NCBI GenBank assembly: GCA_000727475.1
Contig: KL647288.1
Coordinates: 5,268,320-5,332,319, forward strand
Origin: Sarcocystis neurona
Lineage: Eukaryota; Apicomplexa; Conoidasida; Eucoccidiorida; Sarcocystidae
DNA: 64,000 bases
Reading direction: 5' to 3'
Shown here: piece by piece, positions 56,061-64,000 of the stretch
Position numbering within the stretch: the first letter of the stretch is position 1
Layout: every line of letters starts with the position of its first letter
Notes under the pieces: generated by a model
What the model was told of the DNA's origin: nothing
What the model saw: the letters and a program-made list of their open reading frames with translations, nothing else
Database searches by the model: none
Position numbers and translations under genes: made by a program

Positions 56061-59000
56061 AGGAGTGCGCAAGTGTCTGCAGTGCTGCAGCCGCAGCGTA
56101 CTCGACATTCGTGGCTTCCGCATCGACCAACTTTGCAGCAGCAGGAACAGTGAGAGGGCACCTGGGCAACACCGACAGCACACAACTCCTGCACGACAGC
56201 AGCAGCTGCCGTCATCTACAAAGAAACGCGAAAAGGACGATGCAGCAGTGCCACGACCTCAACATGCTGCTGCTGCAGCTGTCGGCACCGACTGCCGGCC
56301 GAGTGTCCCTTCGCCCTCCGGTTACTCAGCGGGTGTTCCTGCAGCTCCTGCAGCAGAAGACGCAGGAGCAAAAGCAGCTGTAGCAGTGGAGGAGACTCAA
56401 GGAGCAGCAGACGCATCAGACGCAGCCCCGGGCGCGGTAGTAGGTGAAGCACAGAACACTCAAGGAGAAACAGCGGCAGGACCTTTACTTCCACTCGCAT
56501 GCAGACGTTGTTCGACCTCGCGAGAGACAACAGAAGCACCAGCGCATGCACCGGGTGACGCTCCGGTTCCCCTTTCCCAGGGTGCTGATGGTGCTGGTTG
56601 TGGTGCTGCGTCTCCTCCTGAAGCGGCCGTCGCGAAAGGGCACGAAGTGCTGCAGTGGCGGCATCGGGCAGACCGCGACCTCGTCGAGGAGGATGTCCTG
56701 CGGCTGTACCGCTGTCGTTGCAGCACCCGCAGACGTAGCAGCAGCTGCAGCAGTAACGGCGGCCACACCGCTAGTAGGCGTAGCAGGAGGACGAGCAGTG
56801 GTACCAGCAACGCAAGGGGTGGCAGCGGTCGCGGCATGCACAGCAGCAGCAGCATCACCCGCATTGACAACAGTAGCTGTAGCGCCGGCCAAGCAGCCGA
56901 TAATACGTACCTGCTGAGGGGGGCGCATACTTGCTGCGATGTTCTGCGATGGGGCGTGTGGAGTCGGCCGACGAGGAGGAAGAACTGCAGCAGGCTACAG
57001 AGCAGCGGAAGCTTCTGCAACGGAGCCTGCAGCAGGAGCAACGACTGCAAGAACAGGCAGAGCAACAGCAATAGAAGCGGGTGCAGCATGCGTACGGGCA
57101 GAGAATCAGAGCACACCAGCAAGGACAACAGCAGCAGCACAGGTAGCAGCAACGCGCGGACGAGCGTCGGGTGCCGCAGGAATACCGGCAGCTTCTGCCG
57201 CGGTGGAAGCATCAACAACAGCAGAAACAGAGCGAGCAGCAACAGGGTCATCTGCGACAATCTCGCAGCGAGCGACAACACACGAAGCAACGACAGTAGC
57301 AGCAGCACCTCCACGTGTAGCAGTACGAGTCCTAACAAAAGCATTAAGACACACAGGGGTAGAAGCAGTTTACGTGAGGAGAAGCCTGCTCTTGGCAACC
57401 CACGTAGCAACAAAACAAGTCGTCACGCGCGTTCTGGGAAGTCGCTGCAGCAGAACGGCGGCTGCTACGTGGCCACCAGCAGCGCGGCCGCGGTGCGAGA
57501 GGAGGAGAAAAACGGTGTGATGAGGCAGCAACAGGCGGTGGAAACAAGCGCTTCCGTGCATGCGACTGCTGCAGTCGCGGCAGCAGGAACGCAGCGGTTC
57601 TCCGCTGGTTACAGAAAGAAAGTGACGCCGGACGACTCGACAGACTCACGGGCAGCAAGATTGGCAGCACCCGCAGCAGCCGCGAGCACGGGAGCAGCCT
57701 TAGGCGCACAGGACGGACCAGGAGGAACGGCAACAGCAACACAATTCGCAGTCGAAGGAGAAACGCAAGAAGCAAGAGCAGCAGAAGGAGCGTTGACAGT
57801 CTCTGGAACGGCTGCTGCAGCGAACGTGGAGGAGACCTTACCAGCAGAAAGAGAGGGGACACGATTTTCTACGGCCCCAGGACGGGCGAATCTCTCTGCT
57901 TCGAATTCTCCTGCAGGGGCAGGGCTTGCAAGGAAGTCAGCAGCATCAGGGGCAGCAGACCACAGAGATACCTGGCACTGGCTTCTTCCTAGCGAGAGGT
58001 GCAGGAATGTACGAGGTCGAGCAGCAGCAGGAGGTGCAGCTTGTACGGATGGAGAGATAGGAGCTCCACGCGTCTGCGTGACCAAAGCTACTGCGGAAGC
58101 AGCCACCGAAGGAAGAACAACGCGTGTAGTGCCACCACGAAGCCATGCAGCAGCGAGAAGTCGTAGAGCTGTACCTGATGTGGCACCCGAAGAAGACACA
58201 GGGGTGGTGTCAGAGTCACCTGCAACACTGAGAGACGGAGCTGCAGCAGGGGCATCGGCAGCTACAGCAGAACCCATTCCAGCAACAGCGGTAGCAGCAA
58301 CTGCTGCTGCTGCCGCAGCAGCGAAAGCAGCACACTTCGCAGCGGCGGACTCAGCAGAAAGATTAGCACGTGCGAAGACAGCCAGGTTCTCACTGCCGGA
58401 GGACGCAGCGGAAGAAGAAGTCGGGTACACGATTTACTTTTTGTGGTGCTCTACGTGCAGACGTCTGCATCAGCAAATTAACGAGCCACGAAATACCTGC
58501 TGCGGGGTGCGGGCTGGTGCAGCCGCTGAAACGGAGAGCGGAGTGCTGCCTGGTGCGGCGGCTGGAGGAACAACTGCTACAGCAGCAGCAATAGGGGCAG
58601 GAAACGCGGCAGGAGAAGATGTACTCGCAGGGACTGGAGCAGCGGCAGCATGCTTCAAGCGAGAAAGGGACGCACGAAAGCGAGGAGCTGCTGCAACACA
58701 AAAGCCATCAACAGCAGCCGGTGGAAGGCCTGTACCTCTGCGTGCACCGGGGCAGGCCCTGGCAGCACCAGACGATGAGACAGAAGCAGCAGCAAAGCTC
58801 GTAGCAGCAGCTGGATCCAAGCAGATCTCAGCAGCCACCGGGGAAACACTAGCAGCAGCCACACCTGAGGAGAGCACAGAGCGGCAGGCAGCAACCCCTG
58901 AGGAGGAGAATGTAGCGCCGACAGCAGCACGAGGGAGAACTGCAGCAGCAGGAGCAGCAGAGGATGTGTCGACAACAGGACACGGAAGGGCCTCGGATGG

Positions 59001-62000
59001 TGTGGGAACAGCAGATGCGTTAGAACAGCGGGCGCGGAGGACTGGCGCAGGAAGCGGGACCTCGGGGTTCTGCGGAATTCGCCTCCAGAAGCCACGGCGT
59101 GAACAGCAGGCGCCACAAGATGAGACCAGGTCAGCAGGCGCGATGGGGAAAGAAGAGCTGCAGAGAAGCTTGCGACGTAAGACGGAAGACAAAAAAGCAA
59201 GACCAGTGCTGTCTGCATGCCCGTGGAGAGACCTGTGCGTCGAAGAGAGTGGACAATCTTCAAGTGAGCCAGAAGAATACGACGAGCTGGTTTTCAGTCC
59301 AGCACCAGAGGCGTCGATTGTGCACGCACCCGCAGCAAGAGTTGGTAGGGAAGACACAGGAGCAGCAGCAGCAGCTGTCGTCTGCAGAGCGGATACCACA
59401 GCCCCTGGTGCATGTGGGGTGACGGCAACAGCACGTAGTGAGGACACAGCAGCAACAGCAACAGCGTCTGGTGCATATACGCGAGGACGAACAGCTTTTC
59501 CTGTGTCGCGACCGGCAACAATCTTTCGTGGTGTACAGACACCCATAGCTGAGACAGCCACAGGTGCCTGTACGTTCGTTTCGGCACTGACAGACACACC
59601 AGGAGACGCGACCCCAGTTGGACGCACACGGCGTATAACGGAAGCAGGCGCGGCAGCAGAAACCGGAGCACCAGACACGTCAGCGCAAGCAGCACAGAGT
59701 GGGTGCACCCGCGGCGACGGGAGCACGATGCTCGCTGAGTCGTCTGTTGCAGCTGCTGCTAGCTGCGCTGGCTGTCGTACTGTTCACGTTCCTACAAGCG
59801 CTGTTGTCAGTTGTCCTTCCGGCGTGGCTTGCCTTGCTGGAAAGCAGGCTTCTGGTGCTGCAACTGCTTCTGATGCTGTGACTACTTGTGTATCACGTGT
59901 TGCTCTTCCGAGCAATGTTGCCGCAGCTGGCCGCGCTGCAGCTGCTGCTGTTGGCTGTGCAACTACTCCTGCTCCTTCTTCTGTGCGTTCTTCTCCTACC
60001 ACCGTCGCGTGTTTGTCTAAGGGCGAGATTCTTCGTGCCGTGGGCAGGGCGCTTTCGTGCGGCGGCAGCCGGAGCAGTCATCCGCTGCGAGTGAGGCCCA
60101 GAAAACAGCGGCACGGAGGGCAAGAGGAGGAGCAGCAGCAGACGAGATGTTCTGCTGGTGGGGCAGCAGAGACAGATGCATGTTCAGCGGCGCGGAAGGC
60201 AACGGCAGTGACGGCAGTCACAACTGCACCTGGTGTGCCCGCAGCCGACGCAGCTACTCGGTACGAGACGGCGCAGCACGCTGCAGGCAAGGACACAGCC
60301 ACTGCCTCAATACGAGCAGCACCCAGTGATCCAACGACGGCAGCAGTTGTTGCCGAAAGTGAAGTTGCGCTTATTGATCCAGGGAGGCAGACAGGCAGTG
60401 GTTTTTTAACAAGAGGTGCAAGCGGTGCTGCTCGAGAGGAAGTGGCTGTTGCTGTAGAGAAACGTTGGCTGACAGCTGCAGCGAACAGATCGGGAACTGT
60501 TGCAGCAACAAAAGAAAAGGCGTCGGGGGCTGCTGCTACAGGAGAAGAAGCCGTACTGGCACTTCAGCAGCTGTGTGCACTGCTGCAGTTGCATGAGGAT
60601 GAAGAAATGAAGCAGCTCGTGGACCACCAAGAGAGCGAGAACTGTTGCGGCTGCACGAGCAAATCTGCTGCGGCATCTGCGTGTTGCTCCCCGGCAGCAG
60701 CACTGTCGGCCCGCTCACCAGGCGACCTCGTCGCTGCCTGCCATGCCAAGGCGCAGAATGTGGAACCAGGAGCAGCAGCCCGCGGTGGAGCATCAGCAGT
60801 GGCCTTAAGAGCAGCTGCGGCAGCATTCACAGCAGGAGGTGCAGAGCGTGTTTCGGAGTCCAAAGTACGAGAAATACGAACGTATTCAGCTGTCCCAGCA
60901 GCTCAAGCAGCGTCCTCGTGTGTTGTGGCGGCAGATCAAGCACCAGGCGTCATCAAGCATGCTGCACCAGGAGCGATGAGTTGCACAAGCCGTTCCTGGT
61001 ACGCAACGGCAGCTGGAGAAACTTCGTGTGCAGCACGGGAAGGTATGAGGTGCAGGTGTGGGAGAGGTTCGGGATTCCTTGGTAGCGAACAGCAGCACGA
61101 TGGCGCTCGTCAACTGCACAACAACAAGGGCAAATACAGGTTGGGACAGTCGTTGGCCGCTTCATTCGGCGTTTGTGTTGTAGAAGATGCCGTTAGTAGA
61201 GACGAAGAAGCAGAAATCCTTGCGTGGGCTGATATTGCGAGTCGCGAAGGAAGGGATGCATTAGCTACCACGGCTGAAGCGGCAACTGTCGCAGGAGCAG
61301 AAGCACCGGCAACAGCAGAAGCAGTGGCATCAATAACGCAGGCACCAGCCACGCCGGTAGCAGCCGCTATACCGGTCACAAGAGGCAGTACGCAGCAGGA
61401 CACGTTAGACAACGGTGCGAGAGAGATGGAGGAAACTAGACGGTCAGGAGGGACCCTGCAAGAGCAAACAGGGGTGTCGGCAGGTGTTGCAACAGAGTCC
61501 AAGTTTGTTGGAAGATGGGTACGCTCGCAGTCAGGAAGGATGAAAATGGATTTTGGGCCGCGTGTTAATTTCAGAAAACAACGCTTTAAAGTAGACAATT
61601 TCCGCGGCTTTCCTTCTTTCGTGCGTCCGCTGCTACAGCGCTTCTCCTCCTCCTCTCTCCACTCGATGTCTCGAGCTACTGCTTGTAAGTCCAGTTTCTA
61701 CACGCCCCACCACATTCCTCCTGCTGCTACGTCTCCTACGTCTGCGGCCTTATCCCCTTCCGCAAAAGCAGGAACACGGTGCGCAAGGGGACTTTCTATG
61801 GACGCGGTCGCGACAGCTGCTGAGGCGCCGCGAGCAGCTCCTCTACACGCAGCAGCAGCTGCAGAGACAAATGCTGCGAAAAGAGGAGGAGAGGATGGCC
61901 GTTCTGAGGCAGCAGCATCAATACTGCTGGATGCGCCGGCGTCAGCGGCAGCAAAGGTTGTGGCTTCACCGGCAGATACAGCAGCAGAAGTTGAAAGCCG

Positions 62001-63468
62001 TCTGCTTGCTTCTCCAGCAAGCACAGGAATCGACATCTGTGCGGCAAGCAGCAGCCGGCCCACAGATGCAGAAGACACTGTTGGCGCGGGCCCACGAACA
62101 GAGGAACTGGCCAATGCCTTCATCGAGGGCCCTTCTGCTTCGGCTGCTGCTACATCTGAGAAGCAAAGGTGCTGCGGAGAACATCCAGAAGTTTTTCCTG
62201 CGGGCTCTGCAGCTTGTGTTCTACGTGATGCAGACCCACCAGCAGGAATGCGGCCTCTTTCGCAAGCAGATGGCAATGATATGCATCTGCTACAGCAGTT
62301 TCACCCTGTTGAGTTGTGTCTGCTTGACTACTCGCCTAGCCGGGGCTCCCACATTGACGAACACATCGATGACGCGTGGTTTTGGGGGCCACGGCTGCTT
62401 ACTTTTTCACTTGCCGGTGCTACGTTTCTTTCGTTTATCAGCCCAACTATGTGTGTGCCACTTTCTCTTCTCAAGCCGCTCCTGCTTCGAACAGCAGCAG
62501 CTAGAAAGACGAACAGTAGCAGCCGCAGAACCCCCTGCAGCACGCCCAGGCATAGCGCCCAGGGCAGGAGGAGGAGCACCAGCAGCTCACAGGAGGAGAC
62601 CAACGTCGGGGGATGCAACGAGAACGGCCGGAAAGAGAAAGAGAATGAAAGTGGCAGCAGCAGGGGTGAACTAGCTGCCGAAGAGTTTGCTTCAAACAGT
62701 ACCGAGACAGTTATTGACACAGCCAGTAGAGAAAGGACGAGGCGCGTCCACAAGGTGGAGTTGATTTCTGACACACGGCGCGGCGGCAGGGAGAAACCGC
62801 AGGCGGCAGAGACGCAGGAGCAGGGGGAGCCCTGTAAGGCATCGTACGAGCACAGAAGGAAAAAAGTAGATGTAGGGTGTCTTGGCAGAAACGAAGAAGA
62901 CACAAGCGTGGATAGGGAGAATTGCGTGGCGCGAGAGGGCGCAAAAGACTCTCGTGCAGCGACCGAAGAGGCGGTAGCAGCAGGAGATCGATATGAAGGA
63001 CCTTCAGCAGCAGCGCTAACATCTAAAAGAGAAAGAACAACAGCAGGTGAAGAAAGAGCGACGGGAGTTGGAACAGCAACAGCAGCAGGGACGGGAGCCG
63101 CAGCAGTGGCGACAGCCACAGCAGGGGCTGCCGTAGTTGCCACAGCAGGCGCTGAGGACCAGTGGAGGGGCACCGTGTGGGGGGATGGAGGCAACGCAAC
63201 TCTGGCAGAAGGAGGAGGAGAAGAGCTGTTCAGCGAAGAAAGAGGAGGACACAGAGATGAAGAAGGAGGTGGGCAGGTCCTTGTACGCGTCAGAGTGGAG
63301 ATTCGAATTCCAGTACCACCCCGCAGCATGACAGTGGTCACTGGAGCAGCACGTTACAAGTGGGCTCACGCAATACGTGCGCATCACGTGTGTGAGAGAC
63401 GCGTGGCGCTCACGCTACGGGAGCTGTCGGCAGAATTTCTTCAAGGTAGGCAGACTGCGCACGTGTAG
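56026..63468 (+). CDS. ALKBH4: ALKBH4-type Fe(II)/2-oxoglutarate dioxygenase, greatly enlarged
   Basis: One open frame of 2480 codons. It begins with the conserved Cys motif of the ALKBH4 branch, CGCKGVRKCLQC (residues 9-20), and ends with the catalytic AlkB fold. Recognisable pieces in order are VCVVEDAVSRDEEAEILAW, MKMDFGPRVNFRKQRFK, FHPVELCLLDYSP, then DEHIDDAWFWG with iron ligands His2113 and Asp2115. Next come PVPPRSMTVVTGAARYKWAH with the distal ligand His2448, and ERRVALTLRELSAEF with the paired arginines Arg2459 and Arg2465 that bind 2-oxoglutarate. Family members of about 300 residues demethylate protein lysine (actin) and have reported DNA/RNA activity. Here about 1700 residues of Ala/Ser/Gln/Asn low complexity separate the Cys motif from the catalytic part. 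A further insert interrupts the fold after FISPTM. The start is the ATG at 56026, just before the motif. I see no clear intron, but in-frame introns inside the low-complexity part cannot be excluded. Confidence 0.85.
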   Translation: MSVIPSSPCGCKGVRKCLQCCSRSVLDIRGFRIDQLCSSRNSERAPGQHRQHTTPARQQQLPSSTKKREKDDAAVPRPQHAAAAAVGTDCRPSVPSPSGYSAGVPAAPAAEDAGAKAAVAVEETQGAADASDAAPGAVVGEAQNTQGETAAGPLLPLACRRCSTSRETTEAPAHAPGDAPVPLSQGADGAGCGAASPPEAAVAKGHEVLQWRHRADRDLVEEDVLRLYRCRCSTRRRSSSCSSNGGHTASRRSRRTSSGTSNARGGSGRGMHSSSSITRIDNSSCSAGQAADNTYLLRGAHTCCDVLRWGVWSRPTRRKNCSRLQSSGSFCNGACSRSNDCKNRQSNSNRSGCSMRTGRESEHTSKDNSSSTGSSNARTSVGCRRNTGSFCRGGSINNSRNRASSNRVICDNLAASDNTRSNDSSSSTSTCSSTSPNKSIKTHRGRSSLREEKPALGNPRSNKTSRHARSGKSLQQNGGCYVATSSAAAVREEEKNGVMRQQQAVETSASVHATAAVAAAGTQRFSAGYRKKVTPDDSTDSRAARLAAPAAAASTGAALGAQDGPGGTATATQFAVEGETQEARAAEGALTVSGTAAAANVEETLPAEREGTRFSTAPGRANLSASNSPAGAGLARKSAASGAADHRDTWHWLLPSERCRNVRGRAAAGGAACTDGEIGAPRVCVTKATAEAATEGRTTRVVPPRSHAAARSRRAVPDVAPEEDTGVVSESPATLRDGAAAGASAATAEPIPATAVAATAAAAAAAKAAHFAAADSAERLARAKTARFSLPEDAAEEEVGYTIYFLWCSTCRRLHQQINEPRNTCCGVRAGAAAETESGVLPGAAAGGTTATAAAIGAGNAAGEDVLAGTGAAAACFKRERDARKRGAAATQKPSTAAGGRPVPLRAPGQALAAPDDETEAAAKLVAAAGSKQISAATGETLAAATPEESTERQAATPEEENVAPTAARGRTAAAGAAEDVSTTGHGRASDGVGTADALEQRARRTGAGSGTSGFCGIRLQKPRREQQAPQDETRSAGAMGKEELQRSLRRKTEDKKARPVLSACPWRDLCVEESGQSSSEPEEYDELVFSPAPEASIVHAPAARVGREDTGAAAAAVVCRADTTAPGACGVTATARSEDTAATATASGAYTRGRTAFPVSRPATIFRGVQTPIAETATGACTFVSALTDTPGDATPVGRTRRITEAGAAAETGAPDTSAQAAQSGCTRGDGSTMLAESSVAAAASCAGCRTVHVPTSAVVSCPSGVACLAGKQASGAATASDAVTTCVSRVALPSNVAAAGRAAAAAVGCATTPAPSSVRSSPTTVACLSKGEILRAVGRALSCGGSRSSHPLRVRPRKQRHGGQEEEQQQTRCSAGGAAETDACSAARKATAVTAVTTAPGVPAADAATRYETAQHAAGKDTATASIRAAPSDPTTAAVVAESEVALIDPGRQTGSGFLTRGASGAAREEVAVAVEKRWLTAAANRSGTVAATKEKASGAAATGEEAVLALQQLCALLQLHEDEEMKQLVDHQESENCCGCTSKSAAASACCSPAAALSARSPGDLVAACHAKAQNVEPGAAARGGASAVALRAAAAAFTAGGAERVSESKVREIRTYSAVPAAQAASSCVVAADQAPGVIKHAAPGAMSCTSRSWYATAAGETSCAAREGMRCRCGRGSGFLGSEQQHDGARQLHNNKGKYRLGQSLAASFGVCVVEDAVSRDEEAEILAWADIASREGRDALATTAEAATVAGAEAPATAEAVASITQAPATPVAAAIPVTRGSTQQDTLDNGAREMEETRRSGGTLQEQTGVSAGVATESKFVGRWVRSQSGRMKMDFGPRVNFRKQRFKVDNFRGFPSFVRPLLQRFSSSSLHSMSRATACKSSFYTPHHIPPAATSPTSAALSPSAKAGTRCARGLSMDAVATAAEAPRAAPLHAAAAAETNAAKRGGEDGRSEAAASILLDAPASAAAKVVASPADTAAEVESRLLASPASTGIDICAASSSRPTDAEDTVGAGPRTEELANAFIEGPSASAAATSEKQRCCGEHPEVFPAGSAACVLRDADPPAGMRPLSQADGNDMHLLQQFHPVELCLLDYSPSRGSHIDEHIDDAWFWGPRLLTFSLAGATFLSFISPTMCVPLSLLKPLLLRTAAARKTNSSSRRTPCSTPRHSAQGRRRSTSSSQEETNVGGCNENGRKEKENESGSSRGELAAEEFASNSTETVIDTASRERTRRVHKVELISDTRRGGREKPQAAETQEQGEPCKASYEHRRKKVDVGCLGRNEEDTSVDRENCVAREGAKDSRAATEEAVAAGDRYEGPSAAALTSKRERTTAGEERATGVGTATAAGTGAAAVATATAGAAVVATAGAEDQWRGTVWGDGGNATLAEGGGEELFSEERGGHRDEEGGGQVLVRVRVEIRIPVPPRSMTVVTGAARYKWAHAIRAHHVCERRVALTLRELSAEFLQGRQTAHV

Positions 63469-64000
63469 ATTGACCACTTGCGGTCTGTGCCGGGAGAAAA
63501 CAGGAAGACCGGGAATCAGTGAGAAGTAGGCAATGCCACGGTCGACTCAGCTTGGTAGCAGTAGGGGCGCAGGAAAGAATAAATTCGGCAGTTTGGCAGC
63601 AAAAATGAAAAGAGCATAAATGGTGGACATAATCAAGCAAGGGAGCAGTTGATAGCGAAAAGGTTACAAGAGGGTAGTGCAGAAACGCGAAAAGCGGTAG
63701 CGGTCGTTTTGATCGGATAGAAAGCGCATGACACAACAAGCCTTTTCCGCGCCGGTTCGGCAGCCGTGCGTGCAGCACAAAAACGACAGAACACGTTGTC
63801 ACTATCCGGAGACAGGGAGACACGCCTCGAGGGTTTCTATGTGCGTACTTGTAAATCCCTCGACGCGGTTGCACGTGACTACGTAGAGATTACTGCCGTG
63901 GCAGTCCGGCTCAGCAGAACATCAGTTTCATAAATGTAAACTTGCGACTGCAAGCACGGGCAGTGTGTTTAAGGAGCCCCCCAAGCCAGCGAAGAACTCA
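63469..64000. other. 3' flank of the ALKBH4-type gene
   Basis: The last 530 bases contain no plus-strand coding frame. A 154-codon minus ORF (63410-63874) overlaps the end of the ALKBH4-type gene on the opposite strand and looks like chance. AATAAA occurs near 63577, a possible polyadenylation signal about 110 bases after the stop. Confidence 0.4.

Noticed and set aside
58470..59726. 418-codon minus-strand ORF, and another at 62328-63341
   Set aside because: Antisense shadows of the ALKBH4-type gene, caused by triplet composition that avoids stops on both strands.
1..64000. tRNA, rRNA or spliceosomal RNA genes
   Set aside because: Looked for T-loop-like GGTTCGAATCC, 5S and U6 signatures by eye and found none convincing. 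A covariance-model scan would be decisive.
1..64000. Retrotransposon or DNA transposon
   Set aside because: No reverse transcriptase, integrase or transposase motifs and no long terminal repeats were seen; repeats are simple or local duplications.

Overview
The window is nuclear DNA from a eukaryote, most likely an eimeriid coccidian (Eimeria or a close relative such as Cyclospora). Three observations point there. Every long protein carries runs of Ala, Gln or Ser encoded by CAG/GCA/AGC triplets. Genes have GT-AG introns with short pyrimidine tracts. Wide gene-poor stretches are filled with alternating TA/CA/CG dinucleotide repeats such as TACACATATATA. There are no bacterial operons, ribosome-binding sites or phage genes, and I found no rRNA or tRNA. 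The genus is inferred from style, not proven.

Layout. (1) 1-3568, minus: the 5' part of a large Ser/Ala-rich protein of unknown function that runs off the left edge. (2) 3.6-13.5 kb: gene-poor, with one CAG-rich coding-like patch near 10.1-10.9 kb. (3) 13590-15197, plus: a TauE/SafE (TSUP) family anion permease. (4) 15.2-21.4 kb: gene-poor, with a decayed coding-like patch (18.2-19.9 kb) and a degenerate minisatellite (20.9-21.4 kb). (5) 21411-45362, minus: what I read as one very large split gene. It starts with an ARID DNA-binding domain and continues through many helical ARM/HEAT-like blocks separated by low-complexity inserts, the layout of the ARID2/BAF200-RSC9 subunits of SWI/SNF remodelers. 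Most splice joints could be placed with matching phase. The stretch between the second exon and the first ARM exon (43.2-40.35 kb) is unresolved. (6) 46.0-49.8 kb: a repetitive coding-like area with one convincing micro-exon on the minus strand and competing short ORFs on both strands. (7) 49.8-53.8 kb: gene-poor, with several recent small tandem duplications. (8) 53.8-56.0 kb: coding-like fragments, including a probable two-exon minus-strand gene end. (9) 56026-63468, plus: an AlkB homologue of the ALKBH4 type, enlarged to about 2480 residues by low-complexity sequence. (10) 63.5-64 kb: 3' flank.

The two best-supported nuclear functions are chromatin remodeling (ARID-ARM protein) and 2-oxoglutarate/iron-dependent demethylation (ALKBH4). 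The TSUP protein would act in a membrane. As expected for a eukaryote, neighbours need not work together. Both nuclear proteins keep their family core and have grown several-fold by triplet-repeat insertion.
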